From the NCBI GenBank assembly GCA_963383645.1, contig OY726564.1, forward strand, positions 111,825,040 through 111,889,039: DNA of 64,000 nucleotides. Direction: 5' to 3'. The notes under the pieces were generated by a model, which made no database searches, was not told the DNA's origin, and saw only the letters and a list, made by a program, of their open reading frames with translations. Origin of the DNA: Muscardinus avellanarius (taxonomy: Eukaryota; Chordata; Mammalia; Rodentia; Gliridae). The translations under genes and the position numbers were made by a program. Below are positions 1 through 10,930 of this stretch, in pieces. How positions within the stretch are numbered: position 1 is the first letter of the stretch; every line of letters starts with the position of its first letter.

Positions 1-158
1 GGCTGAGAAGAGAGAAGGAGGGTCACAAGTTCGAGACCAGTGTCAGCAACTTAGCGAGCCTCTCAGCAACCTAGTAAGACCGTGTTTCAAAATAAAAAAT
101 AAATAGGGTGGGGATGTAGCTCAGAGTTAGAATACCCCCAGTTCAATCTCCAGTATGA
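1..158 (+). mobile_element. B1-dID SINE, cut by window start (OLD)
   Basis: Starts inside the left half (GGCTGAGAAGAGAG) and ends in TCAATCTCCAGTAT; the head lies outside the window. Confidence 0.88.
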
Positions 159-625
159 AGGGGGGTGGGGACACAATTGCCTTTGATCCATCTTCCCTTC
201 CCTGAGATTCTACTTACCAGGGAGTTCAAACTCCTATCATAGGAGGTGAGACTGAGGAGTGTCACCATGGCTAGACGGACTTTGTCATAAGCTATTGTCT
301 GTCCTTGGTCAATTCTACTTCCAGATAGAATCACTTAACAAATTACTACCTATTCCGGGCTCATGTAAATACCCTGAAAATTTTCACTGACTCCCTCAAG
401 ATAAGCTACATTCCCTCATTTCCCTCCCCACTAAGAACGAGGGTACATGTTTTTTTTAATCTTGCCGGGTCATTGGGTAGTCACCTTCCTGGGACGCCCC
501 TGCGCACGTTAATACAAGTGTGTGCCTTTTCTCCTGCCAATCTGTTGACTAGGTTCATTGAAGGGACCCTCCGGGGGCGGGGTGGAAGTTTTCCTCGCCC
601 CTGTAAGTGCTCACCGCACCAGAAT

Positions 626-705
626 AATATTATCAAATATTCTCAATATTCAAATATTCTCAAATATTAATATTCTCAAATATATTAATATTCTCAAATA
701 TAAAT
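626..705 (+). repeat. AT-rich tandem repeat (ATATTCTCAA units)
   Basis: About five irregular copies of AATATTCTCAAATAT-like units of 12-20 bp. Confidence 0.8.
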
Positions 706-1025
706 AACAGTTTTCTTGTGAGATCAACAAATACAAAAATTAGGGGTTAAACATATTGATCAGTAAATAACCCGAGAAACATAAATAGTATATCACCAAT
801 ATACAAACAACCCGAAGTCTAAAAGAATTATTTTCAGTTTAATGAGTCAGCCTTCTGTGTCCACAGATTCCACCCCCAGCGTCAATCAACTGCAGCGTGA
901 AAACGGGCAAAAAAAGTGTCCATACTGAACAAGTATAGACATAACCTAGTCTTTTCCCTCTAAACGATTTAGTAAAACAACTATTTACATAGTATTAGGT
1001 ATTACAGGCAATGTAGAGATACTTT

Positions 1026-1227
1026 TTTGTGTGCTGGTGGTACTGGGGTGGAACCCAGGGGCTTTCTACCTCCGGGCTACACTCCCAGACCTATTTTATA
1101 CTTTATTTGGAAACAGGGTCTCACTCAGTTGCTGAGAGCCTCACTCAGTAGCTGAGGCTGGCTTCACGATCCTCCTGTCTCAGCCTCCCAAGCGCGGGGA
1201 TTACAAGCGTGCGCCACCACACCCGGC
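1026..1227 (-). mobile_element. B1-dID SINE (LONG)
   Basis: Full-length reverse copy with 12-bp duplication TAGAGATACTTT (1014-1025, 1228-1239), so a fairly recent insertion. Confidence 0.95.
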
Positions 1228-1248
1228 TAGAGATACTTTAAAGTATGC

Positions 1249-1445
1249 GGGGCTGGGAATGGTGGTACATGCCCAACTGGGAAGCTAAAACAAGGGGGTC
1301 GCAGGTTCGGGGCCAGCCTCAGCCACTTCGTAAGGCCCCTCAACAACGAGATCCTGTTTCAAAAACCAAAAATAAAGTGGTGCTAAGGGTATATATAGCT
1401 CAGAGGTAGAATGCCCCCTGTAGGCTCAATCCCCAAAACCCCCCA
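1249..1445 (+). mobile_element. B1-dID SINE (OLD)
   Basis: Diverged copy (GGAATGGTGGTACATGCC to TCAATCCCCAAAAC). Confidence 0.88.
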
Positions 1446-2424
1446 AGGAAAAAAAGTATATGGGAGCATGTACATTGGTCACATGCAAATACCATGCCAT
1501 TTTATAACAGGGGCATGAGTGTCTAGAGGTCTAGGTATCTCCAGGGAGCCCTGGACCCGATCTCCTCTCCCCACCCCACCCCCACCCCCATGGCTACCGA
1601 AGACAGCTACATTCATTAAATAAAAATACTTTTGACTAAAGAAAACTGTATGGCCTTTTAAAATGGCCACTTTACAAAAGACCTCAAAATGTAAAGTAAT
1701 AATTTAATAAAGAATGAGAAAGGTTGACTTACAGCTTACAATCAGTGGCGAAATGAGTAATTCTAAATTCAATAACCCTTTTAAGCAATAATGGAGGTGG
1801 TAGAGAAAGGAAATGTAATGGACATGATTTATCTGTGTTATAAAAAGGCCTTTGGCGCAGAACTATCTAAGAAAAGGCTGGCCAAGTTTTGTCTGCACAG
1901 AATTCGTTAGCTCAAAAACCTGTCTGGCAGATAACAAGTGCCGAGATGCTATCGGCTGGTCCAGCGTGGTCCAGGATTGACAGGAAGTAGCGACCCTAGG
2001 GACCCGGGCTAAGAACAGTCTCACTTTAGTGAACTATAAAATCCCGTGATCCAAGGAGAAAGGAATTCATATCTGGGGATACAGACAGCATCTAAAAACA
2101 TAAGTCACAAACAGAGGTTTATTTGGATAGGTTAAAAGATTTGGTCAAAACCATATAAAAAGACTTCATCATAAACTTAGTAAAACAACCAAAAACACAT
2201 GTACACACACTGAAAAATGTGTCATCACTTTTAGGGTAATACCAGATAACAAGAACTATGAGGAATGTTTTATTCAAAAAGCGAACATGATCTTGATATT
2301 TGAATGAAGACAAATAGGTTACGTACTATCTTGACTGCTCCAGAAATACCTCATAGGAGCAACTAGAAAGTTCATCATGGAAATGATAGAAACGAGAGGG
2401 TTTTCTTTAAGATAAAGGAAATGA

Positions 2425-2617
2425 GAGAGGCATGGTGTGCACACCGTAATCTCAGGACTTGGGAGGCTGAGACAGGAGGGTCAAAGGTTCAAGGTCAGCC
2501 TCAACAACGTAAGGAGGCCCTCCACAACTTTGTGAGATCCTGTTTCAAAACAAGAAATTTTGAAAAGGTGCTGAACTCAGAGGTACAATGCTCAGAAGCC
2601 AACCCCCAGTATCATTA
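2425..2617 (+). mobile_element. B1-dID SINE (OLD)
   Basis: GGCATGGTGTGCACACCGTA to CCCCCAGTATCA; its tail seeded the GACA repeat. Confidence 0.9.

Positions 2618-2624
<7 letters not shown>

Positions 2625-2657
<33 letters not shown>
2625..2657 (+). repeat. (GACA)n microsatellite
   Basis: GAGAGACAGACAGACAG run in the tail of the preceding SINE. Confidence 0.9.
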
Positions 2658-2658
<1 letters not shown>

Positions 2659-2875
2659 CCAGGCGTGGTGGCGCACGCTTGTAATCCCAGCACTTGGGAG
2701 GCTGAGACAGGAGGATCGCACGGGTTCGAAGGCAGCCTCAGCTACTTAGTGAGGCTCTCAGCAACTTAGTGAGACCCTGTTTCCAAATAAAATATAAAAT
2801 AGGTCTGGGAATATAGCCTGAAAGTAGAAAGTCCCTGGGTTCCACCCCCAATACCACCAAAATAAAAAAAAGAGA
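2658..2875 (+). mobile_element. B1-dID SINE (LONG)
   Basis: Complete copy inserted at the GACA repeat; ends CCCCCAATACCACC plus A-tail. Confidence 0.94.
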
Positions 2876-2897
2876 GATAGAGAAGAAAGAGTAATAT

Positions 2898-2990
2898 CAT
2901 TGCTTGTAATAGTAAGAAACCGAAAACTAACAGAAATCCATCAATAGTTTCATCAACAAAGGTGCAGTTTATACACTCAGGAGAACATGA
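2898..2990 (+). mobile_element. Old L1 (L1M) remnant
   Basis: TAATAGTAAGAAACCGAAAA and AAATCCATCAATAG resemble the L1M 3' region. Strongly diverged. Confidence 0.5.
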
Positions 2991-3524
2991 TCAAGTAGCG
3001 TGTGTGTGTTCGTGCACAGTATCATTTTCAAAAAGGGAAGAAAGAGCAGTTATGTATTAGCACTTAACAGGGCCATCACATAAGCAAGCACCAAGTAAAT
3101 ATTTAGAAAAAAAACGTCTTTTATTTTGACTGGGATATTCTGAGATATTCTACTATTTTGCAGGCATGCATAATGATAATAAGCATGAGAAAAGGATTTT
3201 TTTAATCTTTTGAATAATCTCTATTGCTAAATGAAACAGAAATCTGTTTTCTTATTATAACCCGCTCCTAATGAGCCATTAAGCCATCACTACAACGAGA
3301 ATCTATTGTCTTCTTGCCGAGTTATTTTCCACCACAAAAAGGATGCTGAGAACTGTACAAACTAGAGGAGCAGAGGAGACCCCCAAGGAAACGTGAAGAT
3401 GAGCGCCATCTGACGGCACGCGGCCCCACTGACGGCAAGCCAGGGGCCTGAGGTCTGGAAAGTAAAACAGAACTGGACAAGGAGTGGGCACCCCAGCTGC
3501 TACTAGACAGCGTCCTGTAAAATA

Positions 3525-3790
3525 ATCTATAAACACAATGGAATTTTACTCACTAAAAAGAAAAAAAAATAGGTAATTTTCAGGAAAATGGATAGAACGA
3601 GAGGACATGATGCTACGTGAGATCGGCCAGTCTGAGAGTCAGGAGTCGTACGTGGTCTCTCGTGCGCAAGCTAGAGCGAAAGTAGCGCACAAAGGGGCTT
3701 TACATACACGAGAGAGACCAGAGGGAGAGCGGAGGGGCTGGGGAGGAGAGCACCGAGGAGGCCGGTCCAGTAACACCGCGTCCACGGGAC
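3525..3790 (+). mobile_element. L1 3'UTR fragment, unusually CpG-rich
   Basis: CACAATGGAATTTTACTCAC, CAGGAAAATGGATAGAACGA and GATCGGCCAGTCTGAGAGTC match the L1 3'UTR, but the following part (3640-3890) is full of CG dinucleotides where L1 normally has TATG/CATA words. Confidence 0.75.
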
Positions 3791-4265
3791 GTGCCAAGCT
3801 CGCCAGGGAGGGGAGAGGAGGAAGCTGCCAAGTGCCCCGCGCACGTGGCTCGTATCGCCTGCGCCTCCCGGGGACGTGAACTGCAGCGTCCTACTGAACG
3901 TGTGGAAGAACATGGGCCCTGGGCTGCACTGGAGCCAGATATGCTACTTCTCCTCAGAGACGTGTCTACCATGGTTTGGGGGAGGAGGTTATGTTTGGCA
4001 TTTAGCAGATACCAGTCTGTGTGCCAAGTGCCAACATCTAGTAAATTCTAGAAGCCAGAACCCAAAAGGGAAAAGCTAGGCCACCTGAGGCAACATGCCC
4101 ACGAAATACTAAGCTGACGGATCCAAGGGGGACACTTCTCCTCGGTGCCCAGGAAGGACAATGGCTTTGGGATCGCTGCGGCCCCAGGACTGTCAGCCAG
4201 ATCTACCGTCTCTGCTGCAGAAACCAATAACCATGAGGGCTAGGGGCGGGGGTTGTTTTATCTGT

Positions 4266-4452
4266 TTTTTTGGGGGGTTGGTACTTGGGACTTAACCCAG
4301 GGTTACTCTATCTCTAAGCTAGATCCCAAGCCTTATTTTAATTTACATTTTGAAAAAAGGTCTAAGTTGCTGAGGGTGGCCTTGAATCTGTGATCCTCCT
4401 GTCTCAGCCTCCCCAGCACTGGGATTACAGGTGTACACCACTGCACCTGGAT
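4266..4452 (-). mobile_element. B1-dID SINE (OLD)
   Basis: TTGGTACTTGGGACTTAACC to TACACCACTGCACCTGG. Confidence 0.9.
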
Positions 4453-4798
4453 ACCATGAATGTTTTAAACACTTAATGGCCAATCTGCTAGAGAGGATGA
4501 AGGGGGCCAAAGGAAGGTAAATGCAGTTTTTACTCTATTACCCAAGACAGAGTTCCTAGATAAGATGAAAGACACTGTGAAGAAAATAAGAATGAAAAAG
4601 ACGGTGGAGACTAGAGAAAAGTCAATACAGTGGAGGCACTGGTGAGCAGAGCAGGTCAAGAGTAAAAGAGGACGACGCTCCATCGGAGAAGAGCTGGAAG
4701 GTTCTGGAAAAAGCCTGCCTGAAGGTTCTATTAAAGGTCTGCACCCTAAGAAGAAACAACAGGAAGGGAACAAGGGAAGAAAGAAAGAGGGAAGGAGA

Positions 4799-4990
4799 GA
4801 AGAAGAAGAAGAAGAAGAAGAAGAAGAAGAAGAAGAAGGAGGAGGAGGAGGAGGAGGAGGAGGAGGAGGAGGAGGAGGAGGAGGAGGAGGAGGAGGAGGA
4901 GGAGAAGGAGAAGGAGGAGAAGGAGGAGAAGAAGAAGAAGAAGAAGAAGAAGAAGAAGAAGAAGAAGAAGAAGAAGAAGAAGAAGAAGAG
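4799..4990 (+). repeat. (GAA)n-(GGA)n-(GAA)n polypurine tract
   Basis: About 190 purines in a row: some 12 GAA units, then about 20 GGA units, a short mixed GAAGGA stretch, then about 22 GAA units. It is close to mirror-symmetric. In the RABGAP1L transcript (minus strand) it reads as UUC/UCC pyrimidines. Long Ser, Pro, Phe or Leu frames over it are artefacts. Confidence 0.97.
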
Positions 4991-5144
4991 GGGGAGGGGA
5001 GAGAGCAGGAAGACAAAGGTCAGAAGGCTCCGATTCCCATCCCTGTTCCCTGCGCGGTCCGGCTGACCCTCACGCCCCACCCAGAGCTTTTACCACCCAC
5101 ATCACCCGTTCCCCATCCTCTCCCGTCAGGCCGAGGCTGTTGGC

Positions 5145-5240
5145 ATTGAAGGTAACTCCTACATCTCTATTCCCAGGACCTAGATTACTACCTGGCCACA
5201 AAAATGTTAAAAGTTTCTCGAATGAATGAAGGAAGGAAGG
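5145..5240 (+). mobile_element. L2 3'-end remnant
   Basis: CTCTATTCCCAGGACCTAGA and CGAATGAATGAAGGAAGG match the end of L2. Confidence 0.65.
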
Positions 5241-5395
5241 AAAATCCATTAGGACAACACAAAAACTATGCTTAACAGTCAGTGACCTTGGGGTAAGGGC
5301 AGTGTGCAGGGGAAGGACTCAGCTTCCTCCGGCCATTCGGAGTGCATGGTCCTGAAGCAACCAGCTGCGTCTGAGGGCCACTTCCACAGTGGACC

Positions 5396-5530
5396 AGCTG
5401 CGCTCTTGGTCAAGTTTTATTTAACCTCGCTGGACTTCAGTTGCCTCTCTCTAGGATGAGGAAAATAATAATGCTTCTAGATGATTTGTAAGAAATCAGC
5501 AAGTTACTATAAGCAAATACATATTAGAAT
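5396..5530 (+). mobile_element. MIR remnant
   Basis: TTTAACCTCGCTGGACTTCA, then AGGATGAGGAAAATAATAAT: MIR core and right side. Confidence 0.75.
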
Positions 5531-5597
5531 ATCTGGCAAGAGACAAAACCTATAAAAATGTTAGTTCTTAAACCCATTTTGTTCAAAAAGTAGGAGT

Positions 5598-5790
5598 AGG
5601 CCGAGCGTGGTGGCGCACACTTGTAATCCCCGCGCTTGGGAGGCGGAGACAGGAGGATCGCGCAGGTTCAAAGCCAGCCTTGCTGACTTAAGAGACCCTG
5701 TTTCCAAATAAAAAATATAAAAATGGGTCTGGGAGTGTAGCCCGGAGGTAGAAGGGCTTCCAGGAACCCCAGTACCACCAAAAAAAAAAA
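5598..5790 (+). mobile_element. B1-dID SINE (SHORT)
   Basis: GCTGACTTAAGAGACCCTG junction and CTTCCAGGAACCCCAGTACC end. Target duplication AAAAGTAGGAGT (5586-5597, 5791-5802). Confidence 0.95.
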
Positions 5791-6013
5791 AAAAGTAGGA
5801 GTGCCTATAATGCAGAAAAATAGAGAAGTCAGAGTGCCAGGTTTGAAGAACGGCTGGAAGGATGCAGAGGGAACGGAGAGTTGTCTTCACCCAAATCATG
5901 AATGTGGGGGACGAGGGACGAGCGATCGGGCCAGTGGGAACCGCGCACACGCCCTTTACTAAGGACTGGCCGGTCCTCCTTTTGTGCATGCAAAATAGAG
6001 TTTAAAAAAATTA

Positions 6014-6120
6014 CAGTATTGGGAATAAGTATAAAAATCTCATTTTGCCAGGCTTCAGACACTGAGAAGGGAGGGCTGCAGGTCCAAGGACAGCCTCAGC
6101 GACACAGGACGGACGCTGAG
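6014..6120 (+). mobile_element. SINE left half with variant head
   Basis: Instead of GGCGTGGTGGCGC the head reads GTATTGGGAATAAGTATAAA then ATCTCATTTTGCCAGGCTT, joined to CTGAGAAGGGAGGGCTGCAG. The same head occurs at 8031. Confidence 0.75.
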
Positions 6121-6394
6121 TGACAGACAGACGGCCGACTGATAGACTGGCTGAATACCTGTAATACCTTAATACCTAACAATCCCTTTAAGATTCCATG
6201 AAAAGGGCAGTTTGTTTGTTTTTCTGTACTGGGCTGGCCTGGGGGGCTCCACCCCAGGCATTTTTGTTTGTTTTTCTGTACGCACCCAGCCCCTCAGTCT
6301 TGATTCCTGGTTTTATTTAGATCTGTAAGGCTCAGGCTGTGTCGTCCTTTCCAAAGCTCTTTGACGGCGGCAACTACATCTACTTCATCTTTAC

Positions 6395-6460
6395 ATAATA
6401 GTCTCTAGCACACGCCATTCCAATGTGCAATGAGTAGAAATAAAATTTATTGCCTTAGCT
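6395..6460 (+). mobile_element. Possible MIR/L2 end
   Basis: AGTCTCTAGCACACGCCATT then AGAAATAAAATTTATTG; weak similarity. Confidence 0.35.
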
Positions 6461-6477
6461 TGGGAATATGCTCATAA

Positions 6478-6660
6478 CAACGGGCGTGGTGGTGCACACC
6501 TGTGACCCAAGACTTGGGAGGCCGGGCAGGAGGATCGCAGGTTCGCAGGTTCGAGGCCAGCCTCAGTAACTTAGCAAGTCCTTGTTTCAAAATTAAAACT
6601 CAAAAGGGCCGGGGCTGCAGCTCAGAGGTAGAATGATCTTGGGTTAAATAGCGCCCCCTC
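6478..6660 (+). mobile_element. B1-dID SINE (OLD)
   Basis: CGGGCGTGGTGGTGCACACC head; the right half ends in a changed AAATAGCGCCCCC. Confidence 0.92.
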
Positions 6661-7136
6661 AAAAAGAGAGGAAGCTCTTAGTTTGGGGTGATGGTGAGAT
6701 ACGCGTTAGAAGGCAGAAGAGGAGGGATGGGGTAAATCCCTACAGACACGGAGCTCCTGGGACAGGAGCCACCAGGCCGGTCCAGCCCGACCGGCTGCGC
6801 CCTAGGAAAGCGGGATGAAGTTAAGGGCGGAGGAGCCGTGGGAAGCCAAGGCTGATGGCCTCGCCTCCCCTAAGCTCCAATCGGAAGAGCTCTGGCAGGC
6901 TCTCGTGGGCTTAGGGAGGAGAGTTGGGGCAGGCCGCCGCCGCACGCCAGTCTCATGAGCATTTCCCTCGTCTAGTTCGGTGTCTCTGCAATGTATCAGC
7001 CTCTCTACGAAGGTGGAGCAGAGTCCTCCAGATGGTGTCAGGTCTGCACGACCGGGCTACTGCTCACGCCAGCTGCTGGGGAGGGCGAAGGAGGGCATTC
7101 AATCTGGGCTTCATCCTCAGCCTTATTTATTTACGT

Positions 7137-7327
7137 ATTTTGGTGGTACTGGGGTTCCTGGAAACCCTTCTACCTCCGGGCTACACTCCCAGACCTTTTT
7201 TTTTTTTAATATTTTTCTTTGAAAACAGGGTCTCTTAAGCCAGCGCGGCTGGCTTCTAACCTGCGCGATCCTCCTGTCTCAGCCTCCCAAGCACGGGGAT
7301 TACAAGTGTGCGCCACCACGCCCGACT
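7137..7327 (-). mobile_element. B1-dID SINE (SHORT)
   Basis: GGTACTGGGGTTCCTGGAAA and CTTAAGCCAGCGCGGCTGGC are diagnostic. Confidence 0.95.
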
Positions 7328-7470
7328 ATTTTATTTTTTTTATTTTGAAACAGGGTCTTGCTAGGTAGCTGAGAGTCTCGCTACATTGCTGAGGCTGGCC
7401 TCAAACCTGCCATCCTCCTTTTTAGCCTCCCAAGTACTAGGATTGCAGGCATGAGCCACCAGACCCAGCT
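7328..7470 (-). mobile_element. B1-dID SINE left half
   Basis: Reverse left half only, joined directly to the preceding copy. Confidence 0.88.
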
Positions 7471-8013
7471 GTTTTCTCCAATTTAAACATGTGTGTAATA
7501 GAAAAATTAGCCTCAACTCATGACATTACAGAAAGTAAATGAAAATATATGTGAAGTACTAAGCACGATACCCAGCACATCGGAGTGCTCAAGGATCAGG
7601 GGCCACTCCTTGTCGATGTTCTTACTGAATCCTCAGCTTTCTGCCCATCACTTCAAAGTGACCAGAGAAGCATTTCAGATTTGTCTTCTCTCTTATTATC
7701 CACTGATCTTTAACATACAAGAACAGTAGCCAATTGTGCAACACCAAAAGAAGATACAATAGATGTAAATTTTTAGATCAAACAGAATGAATATATATGA
7801 TATTTCAACTGAATTGATTGAAGGGCTCCTCTCTTATCTTTTCCATCTCCTTGCTTTGAAAATAATGTGTTTCTATTAGCAATGGTTTCCATTCTAATCA
7901 TCAAAAGAAAATTTGGAGACGAGCATCAACTGGCGTTACGAAAGGAATGTACGTCTATGGTTGCGTGTGTGCGTATGAACACTCATATGTATACAATTCT
8001 TTACATAAAGTTA

Positions 8014-8212
8014 AAATAAGTTATGGTATTGGGAATAAGCATAAAAATCTCATTTTTCCAGGCTTGGGAGGCTGAGAAAGGAGAACTGCAGGCTCAAGGA
8101 CAGCCTCAGCAACATAGTGAGACTCTGTTTCAGAACAAAATAAAACGAAAAAAAGGACTGGGAGTACAGCTCAAAAGTAGAACGCCTATGGGTTCAGTCC
8201 CCAGTATCATAC

Positions 8213-8214
<2 letters not shown>
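8014..8214 (+). mobile_element. B1-dID SINE with variant head
   Basis: GTATTGGGAATAAGCATAAA then ATCTCATTTTTCCAGGCTTG replaces the usual head; the right half is normal (GGAGTACAGCTCAAAAGTAG). Tail seeded (CA)n. Confidence 0.82.
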
Positions 8215-8254
<40 letters not shown>

Positions 8255-8260
8255 CACACG
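8215..8260 (+). repeat. (CA)n microsatellite
   Basis: CA run directly continuing the 3' end of the SINE at 8014-8214. Confidence 0.95.
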
Positions 8261-8311
8261 CCATCTCTTTTCTTAACCAAAAGATTACTCATAAAATTAA
8301 AAACATAAAAT

Positions 8312-8525
8312 AGACAGACATAGTGGTGCAAAATTAGAATCCCAGTACTTGGGAGGCTGAGACAGAAAGATCGCAGGTTTGAAGTCAGCCTTCGAAACTT
8401 AGCGAGACCTTCGGCAACTTAGTGAGACTCTGTTTCCAAATAAAAAAAATAAAATACAGGGCTCAGAGGTAGAATGCCCCAGGATTCAATTCCCAGCACT
8501 AAAAATAAATAAATAAATAAAAGTA
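8312..8525 (+). mobile_element. B1-dID SINE (OLD)
   Basis: AGACATAGTGGTGCAAAATT to AATTCCCAGCACTA, (AAAT)n tail. Confidence 0.9.
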
Positions 8526-9387
8526 AAAATAAACACGTATAAAATGTGAATGCTGAGAATTTTCCAAGTTTTTTCTCTTAATTTTACTCTTTGAGCAAAT
8601 AAATCCTTGCTAAAAATAACAGCAACAACTACAGGTTGTCATAAACTCTGTTCTATTTACAGGAGAAGGTGGACAGGACTCAAAACCTACATGAACACAG
8701 GTCTGCAAAGGGAATCAGGACACCTGTCCGTCTACAACAGTACGAACGTGATTTGTTGTGATTATCTCAAGGTAGGTAATGACATCTGGACAGCCAAACA
8801 CCTAAAATCACATCTGGATGACCTTGACTGCGATATAATCTCACGTTTCTCGCATGCTGGAGTCCGAATATACTTGCTCTGTATGGAAGCTGACTTGCAT
8901 GAGCACGTCATTCAAGTTACCACAAAAGACATCCTTACTTTCTGAAATACCGTAGCATTCCCCGCCATGGAAAGCAAGGTGACATTATACAGAGAAGACT
9001 GACGTGGGAGGAACCATAACTTTCCCAAGTTAATCACCATCACGGTCATTCGGGAACCTAATTACAAGTTCCTAATTAATAATCCCTGTGGCTGATAGGC
9101 AGGGGTGATTAATGAGAATGCATCGTTGATGGGAAGCTTGTCAGTGGCACGCAAGAGAAGCGCGGCGGCCAATGCACCTTACCACAAAGACTGTTAGCAG
9201 TCTAAGCAAACTGCTTTCGAATCGGGAGGCTAGGAGGCTGTAATTATTTTTAAAATTCTGATATGTCTATTTGCTTGAGTTACCGACGACCTTTCTAAAA
9301 TGAATTGGGGAGTGGTGAAGAAGGCAGAATTAATAGAAAGAACACAGAAATTCGTGATCTGAAAGGACTTCATATGTGCCTGTGGCT

Positions 9388-9843
9388 GGGTTCAACCCAG
9401 GGGCGGTCTCTCTCTGAGCTACACCTAGAGCTCTTTTACAATTTTTTATGTTTTATTTTGCAACAAGGTCTCACTAGGTTCCTTAGAGTCCGGTGCATTG
9501 CTGAGGCCGGCAGTGAAGCCACGACTCTGCTGTCTTTATGTCCCAAACACCAGAACGACAGGCATGTGTCACCACGCCCAGCTTGAAAAGAGTACTCTGA
9601 AACAACCATTTGAGGAGTGACTTTTTTATTTGTTTGTTTGTTTGTTTTTGAATTCAATGGGTTGAACTCAGGGGCATTCTACCTCTGAGCTACACCCCTA
9701 GCCCGATTTTTTATTCTTTATTTGGAAACAGAGTCTCACTCAGTGGCCAGGGCCTAAGTAGCTGGGGCTGGCCTTAAACCTGTGATCCTCCTGTCTCAGC
9801 CTCCCAAGTACTGGGATTACAAGCCTGTGCCGGCGTGCCTGTC
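9388..9843 (-). mobile_element. Two reverse B1-dID SINEs (9388-9582, 9640-9843)
   Basis: First from GGTTCAACCCAGGGGC to CACCACGCCCAGC; second from a TTTG-rich tail and TTGAACTCAGGGGCATTC to GCCTGTGCCGGCGTGCC. Confidence 0.9.
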
Positions 9844-9885
9844 TCTCAAGGAATGCCTTTGGGTGGGGCTACTGCTCTTGTATGT

Positions 9886-10140
9886 TAGTTGTTTTGATTT
9901 TCCAAATTTTATATGACACTGCTAAACTATTTTCAAAAATAGTACTGCAAAATGTTGCATTTCCACCAACAATGTTTGAGAATTCCTGTTTCTCCACATC
10001 CTCTCCAACAATTGCTATTGCCAGTGTTTTTATTTTACAATTGTATTAATAGGCAAATAGTGGCGTCTGGTTGTGGCTATGGTGTATATTTCCAGAATGG
10101 TAAGGAACATTTTTCAAATGCTTATTTGCCACATATACAT
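9886..10140 (-). mobile_element. L1 fragment (3'UTR)
   Basis: Reverse L1: CATTTCCACCAACAATGTTT, CTCCACATCCTCTCCAACA and CAAATGCTTATTTGCCA. Abuts the 24-bp tandem repeat. Confidence 0.85.
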
Positions 10141-10142
10141 GT

Positions 10143-10242
10143 ATATGGCAAATACATATACCATACATATGGCAAATACATATACCATACATATGGCAAA
10201 TACATATACCATACATGTATATGGCAAATACATATACCATAC
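10143..10242 (+). repeat. 24-bp tandem repeat, 4 copies
   Basis: Unit ATATGGCAAATACATATACC plus ATAC, starting at 10143, 10167, 10191 and 10219 (the third copy has a 4-base ATGT insertion). It abuts an L1 fragment whose last bases read TTATTTGCCACATATACATG, an inverted near-copy of the unit. Confidence 0.95.
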
Positions 10243-10247
10243 ATATA

Positions 10248-10306
10248 TTTTTATAGTGCTGAGAGTCAAACCCAAGCACTTGACCACTGAATTATATCCC
10301 CAGTCC
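10248..10306 (-). mobile_element. ID-type right-half fragment
   Basis: AGTGCTGAGAGTCAAACCCA and ATTATATCCCCAGTCC only. Confidence 0.6.
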
Positions 10307-10394
10307 CATACATCTGTTTTCGCATAGGTTTCAACTTTATTATTTTTTTCTTTTTATGTGGATCAGATTGAAAATGGCATAAATCAGACATTGC

Positions 10395-10930
10395 AAAGAA
10401 GAGATACAAATGGCCAATAGATACATGAAAAGATGTTCTACATCACTGGCCACCAGGGAGATGCAAATCAAAACTCCAGAGAGATTCCATCTAGCCCCAA
10501 TCAGAGTGGCAAGCATAAAGAAATCAAATAACACCAAATGCTGGCGAGGATGTGGGGAAAGAGGAACTCTTTTACACTGTTGTGGGAGTGCAAACTAGTT
10601 CAGCCACTATGGAGATCTGTGTGGAGATTCCTAAGAAAACTGGGAATGGATCCACCATATGATCCAGTTTTACCACTTTTGGGTATCTTTCCAAAGGGGT
10701 TGAAATCAGAACTACAGCAACATATGCATACCTATGTTCATAGCAGCACAATTCATAATAGCCAAAATATGGAACCAACCCAGACCTCCATCAACAGATG
10801 AATGGATTGCAAAATTATGGGAAATACACACCATGGAATTCTACTCAGCAATAAAGAAGAACAAAATCATGTCGCTGGCAAGAAGACGGAATGCCTTTTA
10901 TCTTAAAGGCAATCAATCACTTAAGAAGTG
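10395..10930 (+). mobile_element. L1 fragment (ORF2 end and 3'UTR)
   Basis: Forward L1: GGAGATGCAAATCAAAACTC, TGGCGAGGATGTGGGGAAAG, TTCATAGCAGCACAATTCAT, CCATCAACAGATGAATGGAT and ACTCAGCAATAAAGAAGAAC. Relatively little diverged, but it ends before the purine tract and poly-A. Confidence 0.92.

Noticed and set aside
4465..5080. Long minus-strand frames of Ser/Pro/Phe over the purine tract
   Set aside because: Pure GAA/GGA trinucleotide repeats stay open in every frame; no start context, conservation or splice support.
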